Below, one piece after another: positions 1-7,109 of a DNA stretch of 12,376 nt (position 1 is its first letter; every line of letters begins with the position of its first letter). This stretch comes from an uncultured Paracoccaceae bacterium (GTDB taxonomy: Bacteria > Pseudomonadota > Alphaproteobacteria > Rhodobacterales > Rhodobacteraceae), in NCBI GenBank assembly GCA_937132145.1, contig CAKZNY010000235.1, positions 1 to 12,376 on the forward strand, given 5' to 3'. The notes beneath the pieces were generated by a model. The model worked only from the letters and a program-made list of their open reading frames with translations, had not been told where the DNA came from and made no database searches. A program made the translations under genes and the position numbers.

Positions 1-1953
1 CCGAACCGAGTTATCCTTGACCCAAGGTTCCCGCGCCATTGCCATCTCGACCCCCTGACAATCATCACAAACGCGCTGGTCGTGCCGGAAAATGGTATTT
101 CCATAGCGATCCTGTACGCGGTCAACCAGCGTCGGCTCCACCTGTTTGCCGCCATTGGCGAACATCGCATAGGCGGCAACCATCTTGAACAATGTGGTTT
201 CACCAGCGCCGAGCGAATAGGAAATCAACTCTGGCATATCGTCGTAAACGCCAAAGCGTTCGGCATAGGTGCTGACCACATCCATACCGACGCTTTGCGC
301 GACACGGATGGTCATCAGGTTCCGCGAATACACGATACCTGTACGCAACGGTGCTGGGCCATAGAATTTCTTGGAAGAGTTCTGCGGCCGCCAAATCCCC
401 TCGGGCGTTTCCACCTCGATCGGGGCGTCCACCACGATCGTTGCGGGCGTATAACCATTATCCAGTGCGGATGCATAAACAAAAGGTTTGAACGCCGAGC
501 CGGGCTGACGGTTGGCCTGCGTGGCCCGATTGAAAACGCTGGTCTGGTAGCTGAACCCACCCTGCATCGCCAGAACCCGCCCCGTTTGCGTATCCATGGC
601 CATGAACGCGCCCTGAATGGCAGGCACTTGCTGCATTTCCCAGAACTGGAACTCGTCGCCCTTCATATTGGCCGAAACCAGCACCACATCCCCCAGCGCC
701 CAAATATCCGACGCGGCCTTAGGCGTTTTGCGCGGCTTGTTATCCTCATTCAGCGTCCGCGCCCATGTGGTATCGGAAACCTTCAGGTAATGCCCGTCTT
801 CGTCTTCCTCGATGCCCTCAATGCCAACCCGAACCGAGCTGTCGCCGACCTTGGTCACAACCGCCAAATACCAGCCCTCAATGTCGCGCGGCAGACGCAA
901 ATCGTCCAAAGCATCGCGCCATTCTTCTTCGCTTAGCGTTTCGGCGGCCTCTATTTTGGCCAACGGTCCCCAGTAAATCTCCAACGCCCGATCATACTCT
1001 ACAAGCCGGTTTTGCAGGGCCTTGGCCGCAACACGTTGCAATTCTGGGTCCATGGTAGAGCGAATAGCCAAACCACCCGAGAACAACTCCTCCTCGCCAA
1101 TCGAGCGGGATAACTGGCGGCGAATTTCATCGGTAAAGTAACTGCGCGGTGGAAGTTTGGCGCGCGATGAGGCCAGCTCTCCGCCTTGCACAGTCAGCAG
1201 GGGTTCCGCCTTGGCAAACTCGGCCTCATCGGGGGTGATGTACCCGTTTTCGGCCATCTCCCTCAAGATAAAGTTCCGGCGTTGAATGGCTTTGTCTTGG
1301 TTGCGAACCGGATGGTACTCGCTGGGGGCCTTGGGTTGAACGGCCAGAAACGCCGCTTCGGCAATCGACAGTTCTTCCAGCGTTTTTCCGAAATACGTTT
1401 GCGCCGCCGCCGTCACGCCATATGAATTCTGCCCCAGAAATATCTCGTTAAGGTAAAGGCTAAGAATATCGTCTTTGCTAAGCGTATTCTCGATCCGCGC
1501 GGCCAGCACGATCTCTTTGATCTTGCGCTCCAGTTTACGCGACCCATCCAGCAAGAAATTTTTCATAACCTGCTGCGTAATAGTCGAGGCCCCGCGCAGC
1601 CGCTCACCTTGCGCCGCATCGATCAAGGCTTTCAAAATCCCCAGCGGGTCATAGCCTGCATGGGTATAGAAATTCTTGTCCTCGGCGCTAATAAACGCGG
1701 CCTTTACCACGTCGGGAATCTCGTCAATGGGCGTAAATATCCGCCGCTCGCGCGCGAATTCGTCCATAACCAACCCGTTACCGGAATAAATTCTGGAAAG
1801 CGTCGGGGGTTCGTAAAGCGCCAGTTGTTCATGGTTCGGCAGATCGCTGCTGTATATCCAGAACAGAGTCATCAGCCCCATTCCGCCCATAATTATGCCG
1901 AGAATGGCCCAACTGAACAGGAACCCGAAAAAATTCAAAATAGCTCTTAGCAA
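1..1953 (-). CDS. mrcA: Penicillin-binding protein 1A, bifunctional transglycosylase/transpeptidase (3' end outside window)
   Basis: This class A penicillin-binding protein polymerises glycan strands from lipid II and cross-links the peptides on the periplasmic face of the inner membrane. The first 651 residues are present and the frame stays open to the left edge. Seen in order: a membrane anchor at about residues 5-30; the GT51 transglycosylase domain with the catalytic Glu in EDKNF (residue 91), GASTITQQ at 121-128 and a following RKLERKIKE stretch; then the transpeptidase domain with SAFK (nucleophile Ser486, Lys489) and SRN (543-545). The third transpeptidase motif, KTG, would lie beyond the edge, so about 150-200 residues are probably missing. 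The start is TTG at 1951-1953: a strong AGGAGG-like site (GGAGGT on the minus strand, 1961-1966) sits seven bases upstream, and the only nearby upstream ATG is closed by TAG. It is divergent from rne. The family call is very sure; the TTG start is likely. Confidence 0.95.
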   Translation of the reverse strand, partial: MLRAILNFFGFLFSWAILGIIMGGMGLMTLFWIYSSDLPNHEQLALYEPPTLSRIYSGNGLVMDEFARERRIFTPIDEIPDVVKAAFISAEDKNFYTHAGYDPLGILKALIDAAQGERLRGASTITQQVMKNFLLDGSRKLERKIKEIVLAARIENTLSKDDILSLYLNEIFLGQNSYGVTAAAQTYFGKTLEELSIAEAAFLAVQPKAPSEYHPVRNQDKAIQRRNFILREMAENGYITPDEAEFAKAEPLLTVQGGELASSRAKLPPRSYFTDEIRRQLSRSIGEEELFSGGLAIRSTMDPELQRVAAKALQNRLVEYDRALEIYWGPLAKIEAAETLSEEEWRDALDDLRLPRDIEGWYLAVVTKVGDSSVRVGIEGIEEDEDGHYLKVSDTTWARTLNEDNKPRKTPKAASDIWALGDVVLVSANMKGDEFQFWEMQQVPAIQGAFMAMDTQTGRVLAMQGGFSYQTSVFNRATQANRQPGSAFKPFVYASALDNGYTPATIVVDAPIEVETPEGIWRPQNSSKKFYGPAPLRTGIVYSRNLMTIRVAQSVGMDVVSTYAERFGVYDDMPELISYSLGAGETTLFKMVAAYAMFANGGKQVEPTLVDRVQDRYGNTIFRHDQRVCDDCQGVEMAMAREPWVKDNSVR

Positions 1954-1977
1954 CGACTCTACCTCCGTGTCATCCCC

Positions 1978-2006
1978 CGTATAGTCGAGGGGGCGCAGGG
2001 CGTCAA
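1978..2006 (-). promoter_or_regulatory. Putative sigma-70-type promoter of the PBP1A gene
   Basis: On the minus strand a -35 box TTGACG (+ strand 2001-2006) is followed by exactly 17 bases and a -10 box TATACG (1978-1983). TTGACG matches the consensus at five of six positions and TATACG at four of six. Transcription would start near 1970, which leaves a leader of only about 15-20 nucleotides. That leader contains the GGAGGT ribosome binding site and then the TTG start codon. This is inferred from sequence match only. Confidence 0.5.
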
Positions 2007-2060
2007 AACTCCATTCAGGTTGCGGTGTATATTTAAGCATGTGTCGGAAATAATTCGCCG

Positions 2061-2082
2061 ATCACCACATAACTATGGTGAT
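2061..2082. repeat. Inverted repeat/hairpin in the rne upstream region
   Basis: ATCACCA (2061-2067) and TGGTGAT (2076-2082) are perfect inverted 7-mers around an 8-base loop. It could be an operator for either divergent gene, or a hairpin if the rne transcript begins upstream of it. Confidence 0.45.
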
Positions 2083-2134
2083 TTCGGTTGTATTTCGCTC
2101 CGACGTAAGGCTAATGTAGGGCGGATTAGGTCCG

Positions 2135-2163
2135 TTGTGAATCGTATGTTTCCGGATTCTAGT
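2135..2163 (+). promoter_or_regulatory. Weak candidate promoter for rne
   Basis: TTGTGA (2135-2140), 17 bases, then TCTAGT (2158-2163). Each box matches the sigma-70 consensus at four of six positions. If used, the rne leader would be about 295 nucleotides and would include the hairpins from 2186 onward. Several other weak matches exist in this AT-richer stretch, so the choice is tentative. Confidence 0.2.
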
Positions 2164-2185
2164 CGAAAAGTTTTGTTACACCCGT

Positions 2186-2204
2186 GCATTTTGGCAGTAA
2201 ATGC
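2186..2204 (+). repeat. Inverted repeat/hairpin in the rne leader
   Basis: GCATTT (2186-2191) pairs with AAATGC (2199-2204) around a 7-base loop TGGCAGT. It is a perfect six-pair stem and part of the series of hairpins before rne. Confidence 0.4.
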
Positions 2205-2244
2205 CGTGCGGAATGTGACAGGCGCAATGCGCCGCCCGCTAATT

Positions 2245-2270
2245 CTGCGCCCTTCGTTTAAGGGTTGCAG
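2245..2270 (+). repeat. Strongest hairpin of the rne leader
   Basis: The left arm 2245-2254 (CTGCGCCCTT) pairs with 2260-2270 (AAGGGTTGCAG): nine Watson-Crick pairs, one G-U pair and one bulged T at 2266, around the loop CGTTT. No T-run follows directly, so it is not a typical intrinsic terminator. A structural or regulatory element of the rne 5' UTR is the likelier reading. Confidence 0.5.
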
Positions 2271-2465
2271 CTTCAACAATCAGGCACGTTTTTATAGTGT
2301 CGGAGATATAACCGCGATGAAACGCGTTGATACAGGCAGAGAATATTACGGGGGCAATTTGCCTTCCGGTTTTGCTATGTCAACACGTTCTTCCCAAACA
2401 AACAGCACGTCCAGCCCGCTTTCGTTAGTAAACGAGGCGCCGCCCGGCCGTCGAAGAAAGTTTAC

Positions 2466-5027
2466 ATGCCAAAGAAAATGCTTATCGATGCCACCCACGC
2501 CGAGGAAACGCGCGTTGTGGTGGTTGAAGGAAACAAAGTTGATGAATTTGACTTTGAATCCCTTAACAAACGCCAGCTCGCTGGCAATATCTACCTAGCA
2601 AAAATTACGAGGGTTGAACCCTCCCTTCAGGCCGCATTCGTTGATTACGGTGGAAATCGTCACGGTTTCCTTGCGTTCTCCGAGGTGCATCCGGATTACT
2701 ACCAAATTCCTGCTGCTGACCGTAAGGCTATTCTTGATGAAGAAGCCGCCGATGTTGCACGCCAACGCGAAGACGAGGAAAAGGCCGAGCAGACCAAATC
2801 CCGTTCGCGCCGTCGTCGTCGCAAGCCAACCGAAGCCGCTTCGGATGGTGCGCCAAGTGGTGAAGATGCGGTGATTTCCGAAGATGCGCCTGGTGAAGGC
2901 GATCAACCGGATATCGTTGAAGTGCCCGAAGCCCCAAGCGAGACACCTGCGGAAACCCTCGTCGAAGAAGCCACCACGGAAGAGGTCGTGACCGAGGAAG
3001 TTGCCGCTGAAGAAGTTGTGACTGAAGAACCCGCCTCGGAAGACTCCAAGGAAGAGCCAGCCGAGGAAGCAGAATCCGAAGCAACGGACGAGCAGCCGGA
3101 AGTTGACGCGCCCAGCGAGGACGTCGTCACCGAAAAGGTTAAAGAAACCCCTGCCCCACGTCGCCAACGCGTGCGCCGCTACAAGATTCAAGAAGTTATC
3201 AAAGTCCGCCAGATCATGCTGGTTCAGGTCGTTAAAGAAGAGCGTGGCAACAAAGGCGCGGCGCTGACGACATACCTGTCCCTCGCTGGCCGGTACTGCG
3301 TTCTTATGCCAAACACCGCACGCGGTGGTGGCATCAGCCGCAAGATCACCAATGTTAGCGACCGCAAGAAACTCAAAGATATTGCCAACGACATCAACGT
3401 GCCACAAGGCGCTGGTCTGATTATTCGGACCGCCGGTGCAAACCGCACCAAAAGCGAGATCACACGTGACTACGAATACCTGCTGCGCCAATGGGAACAG
3501 ATCCGCGATCTAACCCTTAAATCCATGGCGCCCGAACATATCTACGAGGAAGGCAGCCTGATCAAGCGCTCCATCCGCGACCTGTATAACAACGACATCG
3601 ACGAGATTATTATCGACGGCGAACGTGGTTATAACGAGGCCAAGGAATACATGGGCATGCTCATGCCCTCCCACGCCAAAAACGTGAAGCTTTATAAAGA
3701 CGCGATGCCACTGTTCTCGCGCTTTCAGGTGGAAACGTATCTTTCGGGCATGTTCAATCCGACCGTTCAGCTGAAATCCGGCGGGTACATCGTTATCGGT
3801 ATTACCGAGGCGCTGGTCGCGATCGACGTGAACTCCGGTCGGGCGACCAAGGAAAGCTCGATCGAGGAAACCGCGCGCAAGACCAACCTTGAGGCTGCCG
3901 AAGAAGTTGCGCGCCAGTTGCGCCTGCGTGACCTTGCGGGCCTTATCGTGATCGATTTTATCGACATGGAAGACCGTCGCAACAATATTGCGGTGGAAAA
4001 ACGTCTGAAAGACAAGTTGAAAACCGACCGTGCCCGCATTCAGATCGGCCGTATCTCCGGCTTTGGTTTGCTGGAAATGTCGCGTCAACGACTGCGTCCG
4101 GGCATGTTGGAAGCCTCGACGCAACCCTGCCCGCATTGTCATGGCACAGGGATCACGCGTTCGGACGATTCCATGTCGCTGGCCATCCTGCGCGAATTGG
4201 AAGAAGAAGGTGTTCGCCGTCGTTGCAAAGAGGTGCTCGTTAGTGTGCCAATCAACGTTGCGAACTACATGCTGAACCAGAAGCGCGAACACGTCGCGAT
4301 GATCGAAAGCCGTTTTGGCCTTTCCGTCCGTATCGAGGCTGACCCACACCTGATCAGCCCTGAATACCGTGTCGAGCGTTTGAAAGTGGCAACACGGATC
4401 GTGCCGCAACCGGACATTCTGGAAACCGCAACGATCGAGTATGCGCCCGAGGTTCTTGAAGATACGCCAGAGGCCGAGGTTGTAACGCCTGAAGCAGATG
4501 TTGTAACGCCTGAAGTAGATGATGAAGGCGCGCCCAAGAAACGCCGTCGTCGTCGTCGCCGTGGTGGTAAAGGCCGTAGTGGCGACCAGCAAAATAGCGA
4601 AAATACTTCGGAAGAAAATTCGGAAGCTGTTACGCCAGCGTCGGACGAACCGACCGAGGAAAAACCTGCTGAAGAAGATAAACCAAAGCGCTCCCGTACA
4701 CGTCGCCGTCGTAAAACGGACGAGGTAGTCGAGGATAAAGTTGAAGATAAGGTTGAGGCAACAGAGGCCGAAACCCCTACGCTTGTGGAGGTTCCCGAAG
4801 ATAAAGCCGAGGTTGCTGAAAAACCGAAACGCAAACGTGCGCCGCGTAAGCGCAAGGTTGTTGAGGAAGTGGTAGAGGTGGCGGTAGAAGTGGCCGCGCC
4901 AGAACCGGAGCCAACTCCCGAGCCGGAACCGACTCCAGAACCAGAACCAACACCCGAACCGGTTGTAGAGCAAAAACCGGAAGAACCCGCAAAGCCAAGA
5001 CGGCGCGGCTGGTGGTCCCTGAAATAG
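2466..5027 (+). CDS. rne: Ribonuclease E
   Basis: This endoribonuclease and degradosome scaffold starts mRNA decay and processes rRNA and tRNA precursors. The protein has 853 residues. The S1 RNA-binding domain begins near residue 35 and is split by a long Glu-rich insertion at about 85-235 that contains the basic patch RSRRRRRK. The 5'-sensor and RNase-H-like regions follow. The catalytic DNase I-like domain has Asp454 (AIDVNSGR) and Asp497 (VIDFIDM), equivalent to Asp303 and Asp346 of the E. coli enzyme. The Zn-link CPHC (Cys555, Cys558) matches E. coli Cys404/407 with the same constant offset of 151. The tail from about 660 is low-complexity, with arginine-rich islands near 691-704, 741-750 and 787-797, a PEPEPT repeat, and a final GWW (848-850). 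In Caulobacter the equivalent GWW motif binds PNPase. The ATG at 2466 fits the conserved N-terminus (MLIDATHAEETRVV), although the ribosome binding site (GAAGAAAG) is weak. Confidence 0.98.
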   Translation: MPKKMLIDATHAEETRVVVVEGNKVDEFDFESLNKRQLAGNIYLAKITRVEPSLQAAFVDYGGNRHGFLAFSEVHPDYYQIPAADRKAILDEEAADVARQREDEEKAEQTKSRSRRRRRKPTEAASDGAPSGEDAVISEDAPGEGDQPDIVEVPEAPSETPAETLVEEATTEEVVTEEVAAEEVVTEEPASEDSKEEPAEEAESEATDEQPEVDAPSEDVVTEKVKETPAPRRQRVRRYKIQEVIKVRQIMLVQVVKEERGNKGAALTTYLSLAGRYCVLMPNTARGGGISRKITNVSDRKKLKDIANDINVPQGAGLIIRTAGANRTKSEITRDYEYLLRQWEQIRDLTLKSMAPEHIYEEGSLIKRSIRDLYNNDIDEIIIDGERGYNEAKEYMGMLMPSHAKNVKLYKDAMPLFSRFQVETYLSGMFNPTVQLKSGGYIVIGITEALVAIDVNSGRATKESSIEETARKTNLEAAEEVARQLRLRDLAGLIVIDFIDMEDRRNNIAVEKRLKDKLKTDRARIQIGRISGFGLLEMSRQRLRPGMLEASTQPCPHCHGTGITRSDDSMSLAILRELEEEGVRRRCKEVLVSVPINVANYMLNQKREHVAMIESRFGLSVRIEADPHLISPEYRVERLKVATRIVPQPDILETATIEYAPEVLEDTPEAEVVTPEADVVTPEVDDEGAPKKRRRRRRRGGKGRSGDQQNSENTSEENSEAVTPASDEPTEEKPAEEDKPKRSRTRRRRKTDEVVEDKVEDKVEATEAETPTLVEVPEDKAEVAEKPKRKRAPRKRKVVEEVVEVAVEVAAPEPEPTPEPEPTPEPEPTPEPVVEQKPEEPAKPRRRGWWSLK
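4476..4517 (+). repeat. 21-bp tandem duplication inside rne
   Basis: Two adjacent 21-bp units, 4476-4496 and 4497-4517, differ at only two bases and encode EVVTPEA and DVVTPEV (residues 671-684). The near-identity at DNA level, including synonymous sites, points to a recent in-frame duplication in the disordered tail. Confidence 0.75.
4899..4961 (+). repeat. 18-bp repeat encoding PEPEPT units in the RNase E tail
   Basis: Three 18-bp units (4899-4916, 4917-4934, 4935-4952) and half a fourth encode PEPEPT repeated (residues 812-832). The units differ at several third positions, so this repeat is older than the 21-bp duplication upstream. It probably forms a stiff proline-rich spacer before the C-terminal GWW motif. 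Confidence 0.75.
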
Positions 5028-5032
5028 TTTAC

Positions 5033-5060
5033 AAAAAGGCCTCGATCACGGGGCCTTTTT
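5033..5060. terminator. Bidirectional intrinsic terminator shared by rne and the convergent aminotransferase gene
   Basis: AAAAAGGCC (5033-5041) and GGCCTTTTT (5052-5060) are perfect inverted 9-mers. Three more inner pairs, one of them G-U, are possible around an ATCA loop. Each direction ends in a run of five T, so it should terminate both strands. It begins five bases after the rne stop codon. On the opposite strand it lies inside the last codons of the aminotransferase gene, and that gene's stop codon (5046-5048) begins within the loop. Confidence 0.85.
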
Positions 5061-6200
5061 GCTATCCATCCATATTTTCAAACGGCGGATACCCTCGACA
5101 ATATCTTCGGTGGATCGCGCATAGGAAAACCGCAGGGATTTGTGCCCGCGTGCAGGGTCAAAATCGACACCGGGCGTAACCGCCACCCCTGCCTCCTGCA
5201 AAATCTGCTTGGCCAAGGCCACACTATCGTCGGTCAAATCCGAAACATCGGCATAAATATAAAACGCCCCGTCCGGCGGTGCGATTTTCGGGAAACCGAC
5301 TTTGGGTAATTCCTCAAGCAGTAACGCGCGATTGCGTGTATACATCGCCAGATTGTCCTCCAACTCCCCAATAGTATCCAGCGCAGCCAAAGCCGCGATT
5401 TGCGAGGCGTGCGGTGCGCAAATAAACAGGTTCTGCATCAGGCGCTCCAACCGCCGTACATGTGCTTGGGGAACAATCATCCAGCCGATCCGCCAACCAG
5501 TCATCGAAAAATACTTCGAAAACGAATTGATCACATAAACATCGTCGCTGATTTCCAACGCCGTAACGGCCTTTTTGCCATACTCGATACCGTGATAAAT
5601 CTCGTCTGAAATGAACGCGATCCCCTCAGCCTCGCAATGTGAAATCAAGGCCTCCAAGTCATCCCGATCCAGCATCGTTCCCGTTGGATTGGCCGGACTG
5701 GCCACCAGCAACCCGGCCAGATTATCCTCCGCCTGCAAATCCGCAACAGTTGGCTGAAACCGCGACTCCAGCGTGGTCGGGATACTGGCAACTTCAATAT
5801 CCAGCGCCTTCAATATATTCCGGTAACTCGGATATCCGGGGTCCCCGATCGCAACCCGGTCACCGGCATCGAACAGGGTGATAAAAGCCAGCTGAAACGC
5901 CGCGGACGAGCCCGCCGTCACGACAACCCGCTCTGGCGAAACCCTGACCCCGTACCAATCCATATACAATTGCGCGATCCGCGCCCGCAGTTTTGGCAAC
6001 CCAAGCGCCACGGTATACCCCAAAGCCCCGTCGTCCATTGCGCTTTTCAACGCCGAAATTGCCTCGGCCGGTGCGCCCGTCGCCGGTTGCCCCACCTCCA
6101 TATGGATAATGTGTCGGCCCGCGTTTTCCTCAAGGCGCGCCGCCTCCATTACGTCCATAACGATAAACGAATCCACATCACTTCTTTTTGAACGCCGCAT
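5046..6200 (-). CDS. PLP-dependent class I/II aminotransferase
   Basis: This is a fold-type I transaminase of the aspartate aminotransferase superfamily: it transfers an amino group from an amino acid to a 2-oxo acid in the cytoplasm. The length of 384 residues is normal. The PLP-binding lysine is Lys229 in SFSKYFSMTGWRIGW. Other cofactor-site and substrate-carboxylate residues are visible: Asn171 in NPTG, Asp199 in SDEIYHG, Tyr123 in PGYPSY and Arg357 in SLRFSY. The substrate cannot be read from sequence. The start ATG at 6198-6200 has GGAG seven bases upstream (+ strand 6208-6211). It converges with rne over a shared terminator, and its last codons form one arm of that terminator. It is divergent from the DsbA-like gene across 127 bases that contain inverted repeats. 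The family call is sure; the reaction is not. Confidence 0.93.
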   Translation of the reverse strand: MRRSKRSDVDSFIVMDVMEAARLEENAGRHIIHMEVGQPATGAPAEAISALKSAMDDGALGYTVALGLPKLRARIAQLYMDWYGVRVSPERVVVTAGSSAAFQLAFITLFDAGDRVAIGDPGYPSYRNILKALDIEVASIPTTLESRFQPTVADLQAEDNLAGLLVASPANPTGTMLDRDDLEALISHCEAEGIAFISDEIYHGIEYGKKAVTALEISDDVYVINSFSKYFSMTGWRIGWMIVPQAHVRRLERLMQNLFICAPHASQIAALAALDTIGELEDNLAMYTRNRALLLEELPKVGFPKIAPPDGAFYIYADVSDLTDDSVALAKQILQEAGVAVTPGVDFDPARGHKSLRFSYARSTEDIVEGIRRLKIWMDSKKAP

Positions 6201-6223
6201 GGGAAAGCTCCTGTATTGTCAAG

Positions 6224-6274
6224 CATTGGACGCTGGGTAGCGCATCCACTATGCGATTCCAATGAGAACTTGGA
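6224..6274. repeat. Nested inverted repeats in the divergent promoter region
   Basis: CATTGGA (6224-6230) and TCCAATG (6258-6264) are perfect inverted 7-mers. They enclose two small hairpins that share two bases: CGCT-GGGT-AGCG (6231-6242) and CGCAT-CCACT-ATGCG (6241-6255). A further TTGGA at 6270-6274 inversely repeats TCCAA at 6258-6262. The site lies between the starts of the aminotransferase and DsbA-like genes, where an operator or cruciform could influence both. No regulator family can be named. Confidence 0.45.
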
Positions 6275-6327
6275 TTCAGCACTGTTTCCATGTATCGCAG
6301 TGTGAATATTAATATAAAGGGAAGACT

Positions 6328-7095
6328 ATGAACGTACTAAAAACTATACTGATAGCAGGAATAGCCCTTCTAGGTGCGACCTTCGCCCAAGCCGCCGGCC
6401 TTGAAAATATGACCGACGCAGAGCGCGAGATTTTCCGCGCCGAAGTTCGTGCCTACCTTCTGGACGAGCCCGAAGTTATCCTTGACGCCATTCAAGTGCT
6501 GGAACAGCGCGAGGCACAGAGCGAAGCTCAAAGCGACCTAAATTTGGTGCTGGCGAATTTTGAAGAGCTTACACGCGACGGATATTCCTGGGTTGGCGGA
6601 AACCCTGATGGTGCGATCACAATCGTGGAGTTTTCGGATTATCTTTGTCCATTCTGCAAACGCGCCTATCCAGAAATCAAAATACTTCTTGAAAACAACG
6701 ATGACGTTCGTTTCATCCTGAAAGAATTCCCGATCCTTGGCCCTGATTCAACCCTCGCATCCGAAGCCGCAATATCTGTGCTTATCAATCAAGGTAGCGA
6801 AATGTACGAAGCGTTTCACGATAGTTTGATGACCAATAACGGTCCGATGAATATCAAGGTGCTATCTCGTTTGTTGAAGGGCGTGGGTGGCGACGTTGAT
6901 CTGATGCTGGAACATATGGATGACGAGATTGTTGCCCAAATGATCGCAAAAAATCAGGCACTGGCATCGCGGATGAATATCTCGGGAACCCCGTCGTTCT
7001 TGATAGGCACCGAAATGCTGCGCGGGTTTGCTCCGGCCTCTGCAATGCAAAACTTTGTTGACCGTGCGCGTTCACAGCTTGAACAAAGCCGTTAA
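6328..7095 (+). CDS. Secreted DsbA-family (ScsC-like) thiol-disulfide oxidoreductase
   Basis: This is a periplasmic thioredoxin-fold protein of 255 residues. A signal peptide is clear: Lys5, a hydrophobic stretch at 6-19, and probable cleavage after AQA at residue 22. A mature N-terminal helical segment (about 27-75, with DEPEVILDAIQVLEQRE) resembles the oligomerisation region of ScsC and related alphaproteobacterial DsbA-like proteins. The catalytic CPFC (Cys107, Cys110) sits in FSDYLCPFCK, and the cis-proline loop is GTPSF (Pro222). The N-terminal segment suggests a disulfide isomerase or copper-stress protein rather than a classical DsbA oxidase, but this is inference. The start ATG has AAGGGAAG just upstream (6317-6324). 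No ScsB/DsbD-type reducing partner is in the window. It is followed 108 bases later by accB in the same direction. Confidence 0.9.
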   Translation: MNVLKTILIAGIALLGATFAQAAGLENMTDAEREIFRAEVRAYLLDEPEVILDAIQVLEQREAQSEAQSDLNLVLANFEELTRDGYSWVGGNPDGAITIVEFSDYLCPFCKRAYPEIKILLENNDDVRFILKEFPILGPDSTLASEAAISVLINQGSEMYEAFHDSLMTNNGPMNIKVLSRLLKGVGGDVDLMLEHMDDEIVAQMIAKNQALASRMNISGTPSFLIGTEMLRGFAPASAMQNFVDRARSQLEQSR

Positions 7096-7109
7096 AAATT
7101 AGTAAAGCT

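Larger units (their letters stand above)
1954..2465. other. Divergent intergenic region between PBP1A and rne, with multiple inverted repeats
   Basis: About 510 bases separate the two divergent starts. The first 60 or so hold the PBP1A promoter and ribosome binding site. The remainder, on the rne side, has no recognisable gene but is rich in short inverted repeats: 2061-2082, 2186-2204, 2221-2233 (GGCGCA-A-TGCGCC), 2245-2270, 2350-2366 (four Watson-Crick pairs, two G-U wobbles, then one G-C pair) and 2420-2437 (TCGTT/AACGA with flanking wobble pairs). Such a leader is reminiscent of the long structured rne 5' UTR of enterobacteria, where RNase E autoregulates its own mRNA. No sequence homology to that leader is claimed. 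The frame that stays open through most of the region (from 2020) does not look like protein. Confidence 0.6.

Noticed and set aside
82..936. Open frame of 284 codons on the + strand at the left end
   Set aside because: It is antisense to the transpeptidase region of PBP1A, which carries the SAFK and SRN motifs on the other strand.
2020..2598. Open frame of 192 codons running through the rne leader into rne
   Set aside because: It starts at TTG without a ribosome binding site, has an Arg/Ser-rich composition with no recognisable domain, and overlaps the conserved start of rne in another frame. The inverted repeats explain the region better.
2595..3491. Antisense open frame of 298 codons opposite the S1 insertion of rne
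   Set aside because: The Phe-rich, low-complexity product is the complement of Glu codons, with no start context or known domain.
3510..4973. Long antisense open frame (487 codons) opposite rne
   Set aside because: The repetitive Phe/Arg/Thr-rich product mirrors the Glu/Lys/Arg codons of rne. RNase E on the + strand has all catalytic motifs, so this is a shadow frame.
6217..6222. Perfect TTGACA on the minus strand just upstream of the aminotransferase gene
   Set aside because: It lies only about 17 bases before the start codon, so its -10 box would fall inside the coding sequence (TGCGGC, no match).
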